Below, in pieces: positions 44,715 to 53,579 of a stretch of 64,000 bases of DNA. Position numbers and translations under genes: made by a program. Positions within the stretch are counted from its first letter, which is position 1, and every line of letters starts with the position of its first letter. The notes beneath the pieces were generated by a model that was not told the origin of the DNA, did not search any database, and worked only from the letters and a program-made list of their open reading frames with translations. The stretch is from the NCBI GenBank assembly GCA_947497295.1, contig CANMFU010000005.1, positions 1 through 64,000 of the forward strand, written 5' to 3'. This DNA is from an uncultured Roseovarius sp. (GTDB taxonomy: Bacteria > Pseudomonadota > Alphaproteobacteria > Rhodobacterales > Rhodobacteraceae).

Positions 44715-46103
44715 ATGACCCAGCAGAGTAAATTCGCAGACGCAAAACTTGCGCCCTATTGGCGCGAGACAGTGGAAAAGCCGGTGCGCGGCGCAACGCT
44801 GGCCGGGGATATCACCTGCGATTTGGCTATCATAGGTGGTGGGTTTGCGGGACTGTGGTCTGCACTGAAGGCGACCGAGCGTTTTCCCGATGCCCGGATC
44901 GTTGTTCTGGAGGGCGACACTCTGGGCAATGCCGCCAGCGGGCGCAATGGCGGGTTTTGCGCGCCCAGCATCTCGCATGGCGTATCGAACGCGGTGGAGC
45001 GCTGGCCCGATGAGGCCGAAACGCTGGTCCGGCTGGGGCGCGAAAATCTGGATGCGTTCGAACAGGATCTGGAAAGCTACGGCATTGATGGCGGGTTCGA
45101 GCGCAGCGGCAAGCTGAACGTCGCCGCAACGCCTTGGCAGGTGCAGGGGCTGCGTGCGATGCAGGCCAATTATGCTCGGTTCGGGATTGAAACCGAATAT
45201 CTGGAGGGCGCCGCGCTGGACGAACGGTTCAAGACGCCGCGATATTGCGCCGGCTTGTTCGAGCCGAATTATGCGCTGGTCAATCCCGGCCGGCTGGTCG
45301 ATGGGCTGGCACGCGCGGCAATGGCGCGCGGTGTTAAGGTTTATGAGCATTGTCTGGTCACAGGGCTCAAGAATGAAGCCGGCGGCGTGCGCCTGACGGC
45401 GCAGGGCGGCACTGTCCATGCAAAGCAGGTTATTCTCGCCACCAACGCCGCGGTCCCGTTGCTCAAACGGCTGCGCGGCGCGGTTATTCCGGTCTGGGAT
45501 TACACATTGCTGAGCGCGCCGCTGAGCGATGATCAATTGGCGGCTATCGGCTGGCAAGGGCGGTACGGCGTTGCCGATAGTGGCAATCAGTTTCACTATT
45601 TTCGCAAGACCGAGGATAACCGCATTCTCTGGGGCGGCTATGACGCCATTTATCATTATGGCAACGGCCGCGATCCGCAGTTGAGCGACAGAACTGAAAC
45701 CTATGCGAAGATCGAGCAGAACTTCTTTGATGCGTTTCCGGCGCTGGCCGGTATCGGATTCACCCATCGCTGGGGCGGGATCATTGACACTTCGGCGCGC
45801 CTGACCACCTTTGTCGGCGCGGCGATGCAGGGCCGTGTCGTCTATGCGATGGGGTTTTCGGGGCAGGGCGTGTCGGCGACGCGGTTTGCCGCGCTGACCA
45901 TGCTGGACCTTCTGGAGGGCAAGACGACAGAGCGCACGCAGCTGAAGCTGCTGAGCAGTTATGCGGTTCCGTTCCCGCCCGAACCCCTGCGCAGCATGGC
46001 GGTGAAATGGGCGCAGGCCGATCTGGCGCGCGAGGACATCACCGGCAAGCGGTCGATGCTGCTACGGACGCTGGACCGGTTCAGGATCGGTTTCGGCTCA
46101 TAG
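44715..46103 (+). CDS. FAD-dependent amine oxidase (PuuB/DadA-like)
   Basis: The 462-residue flavoenzyme has the dinucleotide fold AIIGGGFAGLWSA (GGGFAG at 41-46). GNAASGRNGGFCAP follows (the SGRNGG flavin region of the PuuB family), then VILATNAAVPLLKRLRGAVI and the C-terminal YAMGFSGQGVSATRFAALTM. It should oxidise a primary or secondary amine to an aldehyde with release of ammonia and peroxide. It lies 28 bases after the aldehyde dehydrogenase, so the pair forms a PuuB-PuuC-like step. A gamma-glutamyl donor ligase (PuuA) is not present nearby. Confidence 0.86.
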   Translation: MTQQSKFADAKLAPYWRETVEKPVRGATLAGDITCDLAIIGGGFAGLWSALKATERFPDARIVVLEGDTLGNAASGRNGGFCAPSISHGVSNAVERWPDEAETLVRLGRENLDAFEQDLESYGIDGGFERSGKLNVAATPWQVQGLRAMQANYARFGIETEYLEGAALDERFKTPRYCAGLFEPNYALVNPGRLVDGLARAAMARGVKVYEHCLVTGLKNEAGGVRLTAQGGTVHAKQVILATNAAVPLLKRLRGAVIPVWDYTLLSAPLSDDQLAAIGWQGRYGVADSGNQFHYFRKTEDNRILWGGYDAIYHYGNGRDPQLSDRTETYAKIEQNFFDAFPALAGIGFTHRWGGIIDTSARLTTFVGAAMQGRVVYAMGFSGQGVSATRFAALTMLDLLEGKTTERTQLKLLSSYAVPFPPEPLRSMAVKWAQADLAREDITGKRSMLLRTLDRFRIGFGS

Positions 46104-46122
46104 GTTCAATGGAGAAAATTAC

Positions 46123-46605
46123 ATGAAAAACCCCGAACATGTGATCGGGTTCGACACCGCAGGCATAGCGCCGTGCGAGACGGTTGTGGATGATCCCGCT
46201 GCCGTCGACACGCCCTATACCAGCCGCAGCTGGCGCCAGTTCGAGAACAGCGAAAAGGGCGCCAGCGCCGGTATCTGGGAGGCCGGGCCGCACAAGGAAC
46301 GCTGCAAATGCGACTATGACGAGCTGTGTCATATCCTTGAGGGCGACGTGCGCCTGACAGATGCCGCAGGCACATCCCGCACGTTTGGTGCGGGTGACAG
46401 TTTTGTCGTCGCGGCAGGTTTTGATGGCATTTGGGAGAACCTGACAGACGTGCGAAAGGTGTTCTTCATCCTGTCCTCAGGGCGCGCGCTCAGCGGCTGC
46501 GGGTCAGTTCCAGAAACACATCCTGAAGATCGGCCTGTTCGGTACGCACATCGCGGATGCGGATTCCCGCATCGCGCACGGCCGCCAGAACTGCCTCGGC
46601 GCTGA
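46123..46605 (+). CDS. Small cupin protein, 3 of 3, with run-on C-terminus
   Basis: The first about 120 residues are a cupin ([40 protein letters not shown], then VRKVFFIL). Cupins of this type normally end within a few residues of the KVFFIL strand. Here the frame runs on for about 43 residues ([20 protein letters not shown] to ELPRR), which are antisense to the 3' end of the ABC ATPase gene. The extension looks like accidental coding produced by loss of the native stop at a junction. The cupin core itself may still fold. Confidence 0.75.
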   Translation: MKNPEHVIGFDTAGIAPCETVVDDPAAVDTPYTSRSWRQFENSEKGASAGIWEAGPHKERCKCDYDELCHILEGDVRLTDAAGTSRTFGAGDSFVVAAGFDGIWENLTDVRKVFFILSSGRALSGCGSVPETHPEDRPVRYAHRGCGFPHRARPPELPRR

Positions 46606-47419
46606 CCTGCCCGGCGCTGTAGCTGAGCGCCAGCACGCCGCCCTCGCGGCGCGTGACCTCGATGCCTGGCTTTTCAGGCAGGTCGGTCACCTCGCCTTCG
46701 GGGACGATGATCATGCTGCGGGTATCCAGCCGGGCCAGAAGGTTGGCTGTGCTATCGCGCGCTGTCATCTCGCCGTGGTTGATGATGGCGATCTGGTCGC
46801 ACATCTCTTCGGCCTCTTCCAGATAATGGGTGGTCAGGATGATGGTCATACCTTCGGCGTTCAGCTTGCGGATGTTTTCCCACAGCATCTGGCGCAGTTC
46901 GATGTCGACGCCGGCTGTCGGCTCGTCCAGCACCAGGATGTGGGGGCGGTGCACCAGCGCCTTGGCCAGAAGCAGTCGGCGGCGCATACCGCCCGACAGG
47001 GTGCGGGCGTAGGCGTTTGCCTTGTCCTCAAGGCCGACAAGGGTGAGGATCTCATCGCTGCGGCGTTGCGATTTAGGCACGCCGTAAAGGCCAGCCTGCA
47101 CCTCCAGTGCGGCGCGCGGGGTAAAGAACGGATCGAGGTTCAACTCTTGGGGCATGACCCCGATGGCGGCCCGGCTCTGACGCGGGTTCACGTCCTGATC
47201 AAAGCCCCAGATATTGACCTTGCCGCTGGTTTTCAGCACGAGCCCGGCCAGAATATTGATCAGCGTGGACTTGCCCGCGCCGTTGGGGCCAAGCAGGCCA
47301 AAGACGGAGCCCGCGGGAATATCCAGATCAACGCCTTTCAGTGCCTCCTTGGCCGGGGCGCCGCGGCTGCCTGCATAGGTCTTGCGCAGGCCGCGTATTT
47401 CGATTGCTTTGGCTGCCAT
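46490..47419 (-). CDS. ABC-2-type transporter ATP-binding protein without adjacent permease
   Basis: From the ATG at 47419 (GGGGA upstream) the ATPase has 309 residues, with Walker [13 protein letters not shown]-loop [13 protein letters not shown], signature [14 protein letters not shown], Walker [15 protein letters not shown] and H-loop LTTHYLEEA. It ends [10 protein letters not shown], as is normal for this multidrug/export subgroup. The expected ABC-2 permease is neither upstream (a divergent zinc-finger gene) nor downstream (the converging cupin). The last 116 bases overlap the cupin run-on. It may work with a permease encoded elsewhere. Confidence 0.88.
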   Translation of the reverse strand: MAAKAIEIRGLRKTYAGSRGAPAKEALKGVDLDIPAGSVFGLLGPNGAGKSTLINILAGLVLKTSGKVNIWGFDQDVNPRQSRAAIGVMPQELNLDPFFTPRAALEVQAGLYGVPKSQRRSDEILTLVGLEDKANAYARTLSGGMRRRLLLAKALVHRPHILVLDEPTAGVDIELRQMLWENIRKLNAEGMTIILTTHYLEEAEEMCDQIAIINHGEMTARDSTANLLARLDTRSMIIVPEGEVTDLPEKPGIEVTRREGGVLALSYSAGQVSAEAVLAAVRDAGIRIRDVRTEQADLQDVFLELTRSR

Positions 47420-47494
47420 GGTCCCCTTGCCCCCGCGCTGCTGTTCCATCATATATGTCGGGTAATCGAGATGCCTGCAAAAGGAAACGCCCAG

Positions 47495-47674
47495 ATGGTG
47501 ACCAAAGCGCCCGAAATCCGGATCGTGGACGACTATCGTGTATGCTGCGACGGCAGCGGGCCGGGCCTTGGCCACCCGCGTGTCTGGCTTCAGATCCCAG
47601 CGGATCGCGGTTGGGTCGAGTGCGGATACTGCGATTGCAAGATGATCCATCGCGATTTCGAGGGCAAGGTCTGA
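47495..47674 (+). CDS. Zinc-finger domain protein (NDUFS6/COG4391-like)
   Basis: The 59-residue protein has a metal-site pattern: CCDG near residue 18, GHPRVWLQI (His), and [10 protein letters not shown] (two or three Cys and a His). This is the zinc-finger domain family related to the NDUFS6 subunit of complex I. The start at 47495 follows AAGGAAA. An ATG eight codons earlier has no ribosome site. In this group it is commonly found near polA, as here. Confidence 0.75.
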   Translation: MVTKAPEIRIVDDYRVCCDGSGPGLGHPRVWLQIPADRGWVECGYCDCKMIHRDFEGKV

Positions 47675-47711
47675 GCCGCGAGACGCCGCGCCTGTGGGGC
47701 CGGATGGATTT

Positions 47712-47734
47712 GAGTATTTCGACCAAGATGAAGC
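47712..47734 (+). repeat. Recurrent downstream motif, copy 1
   Basis: GAGTATTTCGACCAAGATG plus AAGC, 38 bases after the zinc-finger stop. It matches two other 23-base copies in the window at 51,321 and 54,402, all on the same strand and all just after the end of a gene. Confidence 0.6.
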
Positions 47735-47761
47735 ATGAGGCCATGACGGGAGGCTGACGTT

Positions 47762-50557
47762 ATGTCATTCGGAAAAGGGTGCCATCTGCATCTGATCGAC
47801 GGTTCGGCCTTCATCTTTCGCGCCTATCACGCGCTGCCGCCGCTGACGCGTAAATCCGACGGGCTGCCGATTGGCGCGGTGTCGGGCTTTTGCAACATGC
47901 TGCAACGGTATGTCGCGGGCAATAATGGCTCGGATGCGGCGACGCATGTTGCGGTGATCTTTGACAAGGGCAGTCACACGTTCCGCAACGATCTGTTCGA
48001 GGGCTACAAGGCCAACCGCGAGGCGATGCCCGAGGATCTGCGCCCGCAGATCCCGCTGACGCGGCGCGCGACCGAGGCGTTCAATATCGCCTGCAAGGAG
48101 ATCGAGGGATACGAGGCTGACGACATCATCGCCACGCTGTCGGTGCAGGCGCGCGATGCGGGCGGGCGCGTGACGATCATCAGTTCGGACAAGGACATGA
48201 TGCAGCTGGTCGGCGGCGGCGTGGAAATGCTGGACGCGATGAAGAACCGGCGGATCGACGTCGAGGGCGTGGAGGAGAAGTTTGGCGTTGGCCCCGACCG
48301 CGTGGTGGATGTGCAGGCGCTGGCGGGGGATTCGGTGGATAACGTGCCCGGCGCTCCGGGCATCGGTGTCAAGACCGCGGCGCTGCTTATCAACGAGTTC
48401 GGCGATCTGGACACCCTTCTGGCGCGGGCGGGCGAGATCACGCAGCCCAAGCGGCGCCAGACGCTGATTGATCATGCCGACCAGATCCGCCTGTCGCGGC
48501 AGTTGGTACAGCTGGACCGCAACACGCCGCTGGATTTCGGGCTGGACGATCTGGAAGTGCGCGATCCTGACCCCGAGGTGCTGCTGGGCTTTCTGGCCGA
48601 GATGGAGTTTCGCACCCTGACCAAGCGTATTGCCGAGGCGATGGATGCCGAGGTGCCCGAGATTGACGACACGCCGCACGATCTGCCAGAGACGGACGCG
48701 CCCGAGATGCCGGAATTTGACGTTGCGATCTACGAGCATGTACAGGATCTGGCCGCGCTTGAGACGTGGATTGCGCGCATCCGCGCGCGTGGTTATGTGG
48801 CGGTCGATACCGAGACGACTTCGCTCAATGAGATGCAGGCCGAGCTGGTCGGCATTTCGCTATCTGTCGAGCCGGGTCATGCCTGCTATATCCCGCTGGC
48901 CCATAAGGGCGAGGGGGAGGGTGATCTCTTCGGCAGCGCGGCGCTGGCCGGAGGACAGATGCCGGTGCAGGATGCGCTGGACGCTTTGAAGCCGGTTCTG
49001 GAGGATCCAAGCATCCTCAAGATCGGCCAGAACATGAAATATGACGCCAAGATTCTGGCACGCCGGGGCATCGACATTGCCCCCATCGACGACACGATGC
49101 TTATCTCCTATGCGCTGCATGCCGGTCTGCATGGTCACGGCATGGACGCGCTGAGCGAGCGCTATCTGAACCACACCCCGATCCCGATCAAGACGCTGCT
49201 GGGCGGCGGCAAATCCGCCATCACCTTTGACCGGGTGCCGGTGGAGGACGCCGTCAGATACGCGTCCGAGGATGCCGATATCACGCTGCGGCTGTGGACG
49301 GTGTTGAAGCCTCAGCTGCACCGGGCCCAGGTCACCCGCGTCTACGAGACGCTGGAGCGGCCTTTGGTGCCGGTTCTGGCGCATATGGAGCGGAACGGGA
49401 TCGCGGTGGACCGCGACACGCTCAGCCGGATGTCGGGGGCCTTTGCGCAGAAGATGGCCGCGCTGGAGGAAGAAATACACCAGCTGGCGGGGCGCAAGTT
49501 CAACGTGGGCTCGCCCAAGCAACTGGGCGAGATCCTGTTCGACGAGATGAGCCTCGACGGCGGCAAGCGCGGCAAGACCGGCGCCTATGCCACCGGCGCC
49601 GACGTGCTCGAGGATCTGGCGACCGAACATGAGCTGCCCGCCCGTGTGCTGGACTGGCGCCAGATATCCAAGCTGAAATCGACCTATACCGACGCGCTTC
49701 AGGACCATATCGACCCGGACACGGGGCGCGTGCACACGTCCTATATGCAGGCCGGGGCTAACACGGGACGACTGGCCTCAAGCGATCCGAACCTGCAAAA
49801 TATCCCGGTGCGCAGCGAAGAAGGCCGCCGCATCCGCGAGGCCTTTGTCGCGCCCGAAGGCAAGGTTCTGGTCAGCCTTGACTACAGCCAGATCGAGCTG
49901 CGGATCCTGGCGCATGTGGCGGATATCGAAGCGCTGAAGCAGGCGTTTCGGGACGGGCAGGACATCCACGCGATGACAGCAAGCGAGATGTTCGGCGTTG
50001 CTATGGAAAATATGACGCCCGAGATTCGCCGTCAGGCCAAGGCGATCAATTTCGGCGTGATCTACGGCATTTCCGGCTTTGGCCTTGCGCGCAACCTGCG
50101 CATTCCACGCAGCGAGGCGCAGGGGTTTATCGACCGCTATTTCGAGCGGTTCCCCGGTATCCGGGCTTATATGGACGAAACGGTCGAGTTTGGCAAAAAG
50201 CATGGCTATGTCCAGACGCTCTTTGGCCGCAAGATCCACACGCCCGAAATCGGCGCCAAGGGTCCGCGCGCGGGGTTCGCCAAACGCGCCGCGATCAACG
50301 CGCCGATTCAGGGCACCGCCGCCGACGTGATCCGGCGCGCGATGATCCGCATGCCGGATGCCATCGCGGATCTGCCGTGCAAGATGTTGCTGCAAGTGCA
50401 TGACGAATTGCTCTTTGAGGTTGAGCAGGGCGCGACCGACGCCGTGATCAAGGCGGCCCGCGACGTGATGGAGGGCGCCGCCGAGCCGGTCGTCAAGCTC
50501 ACGGTCCCACTGACGGTCGAGGCCGGGCAGGGCGCAAACTGGGCGAAGGCACATTGA
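47762..50557 (+). CDS. polA: DNA polymerase I
   Basis: The 931-residue enzyme has three domains. The 5'-3' exonuclease (1-about 300) has FIFRAYHALPP and GDSVDNVPGAPGIG. The 3'-5' exonuclease (about 320-520) keeps VDTETTSL, so proofreading looks intact. The polymerase (about 550-931) has LVSLDYSQIELRILAHV (motif A, near 706), RQAKAINFGVIYGISGFGLA (motif B) and LLQVHDELLFEV (motif C). It fills gaps and removes RNA primers in replication and repair. Its stop overlaps the next gene's TTG. Confidence 0.97.
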   Translation: MSFGKGCHLHLIDGSAFIFRAYHALPPLTRKSDGLPIGAVSGFCNMLQRYVAGNNGSDAATHVAVIFDKGSHTFRNDLFEGYKANREAMPEDLRPQIPLTRRATEAFNIACKEIEGYEADDIIATLSVQARDAGGRVTIISSDKDMMQLVGGGVEMLDAMKNRRIDVEGVEEKFGVGPDRVVDVQALAGDSVDNVPGAPGIGVKTAALLINEFGDLDTLLARAGEITQPKRRQTLIDHADQIRLSRQLVQLDRNTPLDFGLDDLEVRDPDPEVLLGFLAEMEFRTLTKRIAEAMDAEVPEIDDTPHDLPETDAPEMPEFDVAIYEHVQDLAALETWIARIRARGYVAVDTETTSLNEMQAELVGISLSVEPGHACYIPLAHKGEGEGDLFGSAALAGGQMPVQDALDALKPVLEDPSILKIGQNMKYDAKILARRGIDIAPIDDTMLISYALHAGLHGHGMDALSERYLNHTPIPIKTLLGGGKSAITFDRVPVEDAVRYASEDADITLRLWTVLKPQLHRAQVTRVYETLERPLVPVLAHMERNGIAVDRDTLSRMSGAFAQKMAALEEEIHQLAGRKFNVGSPKQLGEILFDEMSLDGGKRGKTGAYATGADVLEDLATEHELPARVLDWRQISKLKSTYTDALQDHIDPDTGRVHTSYMQAGANTGRLASSDPNLQNIPVRSEEGRRIREAFVAPEGKVLVSLDYSQIELRILAHVADIEALKQAFRDGQDIHAMTASEMFGVAMENMTPEIRRQAKAINFGVIYGISGFGLARNLRIPRSEAQGFIDRYFERFPGIRAYMDETVEFGKKHGYVQTLFGRKIHTPEIGAKGPRAGFAKRAAINAPIQGTAADVIRRAMIRMPDAIADLPCKMLLQVHDELLFEVEQGATDAVIKAARDVMEGAAEPVVKLTVPLTVEAGQGANWAKAH

Positions 50558-51288
50558 AGCGGTTCCTGATCCTGCAGCTACGGCCCGAAGCCGATGCCTC
50601 GGATGCCGAATATGCGGCGTTTCTGGAAAAGAGTGGATTGGAGGCGGCGCGCACCCACCGGATCCGGCTGGAGCGCGAGGCGCTGCCGGACGCACTGGAT
50701 CCAACCGATTATGCAGGCATCATCGTCGGCGGCGGCCCCGGCTGCGTCAGTGATACGCCGGATGAGAAAAGCGATGAACACGCTCGGATCGAGGACGCCG
50801 TCATGTCACTTATGCCGCGCGTCACGCAGGACGACATTCCCTTTCTGGGGTGCTGCTATGGCATCGGCATTCTGGGCAAGCATCTGGGCGGCGTGGTCGG
50901 CAAAGGCCGCTACGGCGAACCTGTCGGAACCGCCGACTGCACCCTGACGGATGCGGGCCACGCCGATCCGTTGCTGGCTGGCCTGCCCGCGCGGTTTGAC
51001 GCCTTCGTCGGTCACAAGGAAGCGTTGGAAGAGTTGCCCGCTGGATGCGTGCATCTGATCGCGGCGCCCAGTTGCCCGTATCAAATGGTGCGCTACGGCA
51101 GCAACATCTATGCCACGCAGTTTCACCCCGAGGCGGATGAACGCGTGTTCGAGGACCGGATCAGGATCTATAAACACCATGGCTATTTTCCACCCGAGAC
51201 GGCGGCAGATCTGATCGCGATGTGCCGCGCGGCGGATGTGCATGCGCCACAACAGATCTTGCGGAATTTCGTCCAGCGCTACAGTTGA
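50554..51288 (+). CDS. Class I glutamine amidotransferase-like protein
   Basis: The 244-residue GMP-synthase-type GATase domain has an oxyanion/elbow region FLGCCYGIGILGKHLGG carrying the nucleophile Cys (GCCYG). The His-Glu pair appears as TQFHPEADE. IIVGGGPGCVSDTPDE marks the N-terminal part. The TTG start overlaps the polA TGA (TTGA), indicating coupling. It might free ammonia from glutamine for an unknown acceptor or hydrolyse a gamma-glutamyl compound. It is not the synthetase part of GMP synthase, and its partner is unknown. Confidence 0.85.
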   Translation: MKRFLILQLRPEADASDAEYAAFLEKSGLEAARTHRIRLEREALPDALDPTDYAGIIVGGGPGCVSDTPDEKSDEHARIEDAVMSLMPRVTQDDIPFLGCCYGIGILGKHLGGVVGKGRYGEPVGTADCTLTDAGHADPLLAGLPARFDAFVGHKEALEELPAGCVHLIAAPSCPYQMVRYGSNIYATQFHPEADERVFEDRIRIYKHHGYFPPETAADLIAMCRAADVHAPQQILRNFVQRYS

Positions 51289-51320
51289 TTCACCTGCGCA
51301 AGCTTCCCGCGGTGGATCTT

Positions 51321-51372
51321 GGGTATTTGGACCAAGAAAAAGCACCATGGTTTTTTCTTGGTAAAAATACCC
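51321..51372. terminator. Long inverted-repeat hairpin between the GATase gene and ribA, containing motif copy 2
   Basis: GGGTATTT at the left end pairs with AAATACCC at the right end. Inside, CCAAGAAAAA pairs with TTTTTTCTTGG around a GCACCATG loop. It sits between two converging genes and could terminate both transcripts. Its left half (51,321-51,343) is the second copy of the 23-base downstream motif, which here forms one arm of the hairpin. Confidence 0.7.
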
Positions 51373-51390
51373 ATTTTGCGACGGTCACGA

Positions 51391-52494
51391 TTAAAGCAAA
51401 TGGCCCGATTTGTGCGCTTTCGTCGCTAGGTATCCCTTGTTCTGATCGGTCTGTCCGACAGCCAGCGGCACACGTTCGACGACGTCGATGCCGCAGCGCT
51501 TCATCATGTCGATCTTGGCGGGGTTATTGGTCATCAGGCGCACGGACGAAAATCCCATGCGTGACAGAATACCGGCGCCGATGCGAAAATCGCGCTCGTC
51601 GTCTTCAAAGCCGAGCCTGTGGTTCGCCTCGACCGTGTCAAACCCCTGATCCTGAAGCGCATAGGCGCGCATTTTGTTGGCCAGACCGATCCCGCGCCCC
51701 TCTTGGTTGAGGTAGAGCAGGACGCCCGCGCCCTCTGCACCCATCTGGGCCAGTGCGGCGCGCAGTTGCGGGCCGCAATCGCATTTGAGGCTGCCCAGCA
51801 CGTCGCCGGTAAAGCAGGCCGAATGCAACCGGGTCAGAACCGGCAGATCGCGCGGCGGCTTGCCGATTTCGATGGCGTAATGTTCCTCGCTGCCATCCTC
51901 GGGGCGAAAGACGTGGACGCGACCGGCATGGCTGGCCTCTAGCGGGACGCGGGCGTTCACCACCGGATGAGGCGGGCTGGACAGGCGCATGGCCGCCTCG
52001 GCGGCCTCAACGGGCAGGATGGTCAGGCCGGCGTCGGCGGCATATTTTTCGGCAGTGTCCAGCGGCAAAACCAGAGCGGCGGGCAGCAAGCGCGCGGCCT
52101 TGGTCAGTGTCAGGGCGAGCCGGTGCAGGGCCGCATCGCCGCCGCGCTGTGTGGCAAAGGGGCCTTTCATCGGGCTTTTCAGATCGTCCTCGGGGTTTGC
52201 TGTGGCGGCAATCCACGCAGGGTCCGCGCCCTGCGGCACTAAGATGCGGGCCAGATCGCCGTCATAGGCCCGCGCCTTGAGCGTTTCGGCGCGGCGGGCG
52301 GTGATGGCCAGTGTCAGGTCTGCACCCGTTTCAGTGGCAAGCGCGCGCAGGCTGGCAAGGCGCGGAGCGTCCAGCGTCTCGGCCGCCGCCATCAGGGCAC
52401 TGCCGCCTGTGCCGCACAGCGCGATGGGCAGGCCCATGGCCAGATCGCCGCGCGCGCGCGACAAAAGATGGGTGACGTCGGGTCTGAGGCTCAT
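51391..52494 (-). CDS. ribA: GTP cyclohydrolase II
   Basis: From the ATG at 52494 the enzyme has 367 residues. The C-terminal half is the RibA domain, with zinc ligands in CFTGDVLGSLKCDCGPQL, the catalytic region LYLNQEGRGIGLANKM, and RMGFSSVRLMTNNPAKIDMM. The N-terminal about 160 residues resemble a RibB-related domain that has lost its catalytic motifs, common in this group. It opens GTP in the first step of riboflavin synthesis. The frame extends 39 codons upstream without a good start. Confidence 0.92.
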   Translation of the reverse strand: MSLRPDVTHLLSRARGDLAMGLPIALCGTGGSALMAAAETLDAPRLASLRALATETGADLTLAITARRAETLKARAYDGDLARILVPQGADPAWIAATANPEDDLKSPMKGPFATQRGGDAALHRLALTLTKAARLLPAALVLPLDTAEKYAADAGLTILPVEAAEAAMRLSSPPHPVVNARVPLEASHAGRVHVFRPEDGSEEHYAIEIGKPPRDLPVLTRLHSACFTGDVLGSLKCDCGPQLRAALAQMGAEGAGVLLYLNQEGRGIGLANKMRAYALQDQGFDTVEANHRLGFEDDERDFRIGAGILSRMGFSSVRLMTNNPAKIDMMKRCGIDVVERVPLAVGQTDQNKGYLATKAHKSGHLL

Positions 52495-52574
52495 CTGCGT
52501 TGGCGCTTGTATGGGGTCCGGTGGCGGGGCTGGGATCGGTTTAATCGCTTTCGTGCGGGATTGAAACAAAAGTG

Positions 52575-52591
52575 ACGTGCACAACACGTGC
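52575..52591 (+). promoter_or_regulatory. Tandem ACGTGC direct repeat before the CenR-like gene
   Basis: ACGTGC, five bases, ACGTGC gives two hexamers 11 bases apart, the spacing at which OmpR-family dimers bind head to tail. It lies about 80-95 bases before the response-regulator ATG, in the gap shared with ribA. An autoregulatory site is possible but unproven. Confidence 0.35.
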
Positions 52592-52670
52592 GCGTGATCG
52601 CCATGACGCATTCCTTGCCCTTACGTTAGCAATGCGCATCTGATGGGCACGGGAACTGGAGGATATAACG

Positions 52671-53357
52671 ATGGCGCAGTTGAAGAAAATACTGCTGGTG
52701 GATGACGACGAGGATCTTCGCGAGGCGCTGGGCGAGCAGCTGGTGATGACCGAGGATTTCGATGTGTTCGAGGCCGGTACAGGTGCCGAAGCAATGGCGC
52801 ATGCCAAGGATGCGAACTACGATCTGATCCTTCTTGACGTTGGGCTGCCCGACACCGATGGCCGTGAATTGTGCCGTCTAATGCGCAAGCAGGGCGTAAA
52901 GTGTCCGATTGTCATGCTGACCGGACATGATGGTGACGCCGACACCATTCTGGGCCTTGATGCCGGCGCCAATGATTATGTGACCAAGCCGTTCAAGTTT
53001 CCCGTCCTTCTGGCGCGCATTCGTGCGCAGCTGCGTCAGCACGAGCAGTCTGAGGATGCTGTGTTTCAGCTGGGGCCATACAGCTTCAAGCCGGCGGTCA
53101 AGATGCTGATCGCCGAAGATGGCCGCAAGGTGCGGCTGACGGAGAAAGAAACAAATATTCTCAAATACCTGTACCGCGCGCCCGACGGCGTCGTGGCACG
53201 AGAAGAATTGCTGCACGAGGTCTGGGGATACAATGCCGGCGTCACCACCCACACGCTGGAGACGCATATCTATCGCTTGCGCCAGAAGATTGAGCCGGAC
53301 CCGTCAAACGCCCGTCTGCTGGTGACTGAAAGCGGAGGGTATCGCCTTCTGTCATAG
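52671..53357 (+). CDS. cenR: OmpR-family response regulator, CenR-like
   Basis: The 228-residue regulator has a receiver domain (LVDDDEDLREAL, phospho-acceptor Asp56 in LILLDVGLPDTDG, Lys in NDYVTKPFK). A winged helix follows with VRLTEKETNILKYLYRA and TTHTLETHIYRLRQKIE. LGPYSFKPAVKMLI between the domains and the receiver sequence resemble CenR, an envelope-related regulator of alphaproteobacteria, often essential. No kinase gene is adjacent, as is usual for cenR. GGAGG precedes the ATG. The symbol is given with moderate certainty. Confidence 0.8.
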   Translation: MAQLKKILLVDDDEDLREALGEQLVMTEDFDVFEAGTGAEAMAHAKDANYDLILLDVGLPDTDGRELCRLMRKQGVKCPIVMLTGHDGDADTILGLDAGANDYVTKPFKFPVLLARIRAQLRQHEQSEDAVFQLGPYSFKPAVKMLIAEDGRKVRLTEKETNILKYLYRAPDGVVAREELLHEVWGYNAGVTTHTLETHIYRLRQKIEPDPSNARLLVTESGGYRLLS

Positions 53358-53474
53358 GGGCGCGTCTGTTGTTTGGAGCCAATGCCCACGGGCCTGGCGC
53401 GCGCTGTAATTGACGCAGTGAGGGCGTCTTATCCGTTCTCATATGCGGTTATATATGCACCTCCCTGTTGGACT

Positions 53475-53497
53475 GGCCCCGGTTTGTTCCCGGGGCC
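53475..53497 (+). terminator. GC-rich hairpin after the CenR-like gene
   Basis: GGCCCCGG and CCGGGGCC form a perfect 8-bp stem with loop TTTGTTC, followed by ATTTTCC. The position (about 120 bases after the stop and before xthA) and the following T's fit a factor-independent terminator. Confidence 0.75.
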
Positions 53498-53579
53498 ATT
53501 TTCCTGCGCCGACTGGTGCGTTGAGGGCGTGCGTGGTAGGTGCCTCAACACCCCGATCTGACCCTTGGAGATGTTTTGT

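Noticed and set aside
50554-51288. The class I glutamine amidotransferase as the missing PuuD of the amine pathway.
   Set aside because: It is coupled to polA, lies outside the catabolic run, and its motifs are closer to GMP-synthase-type GATases than to PuuD.
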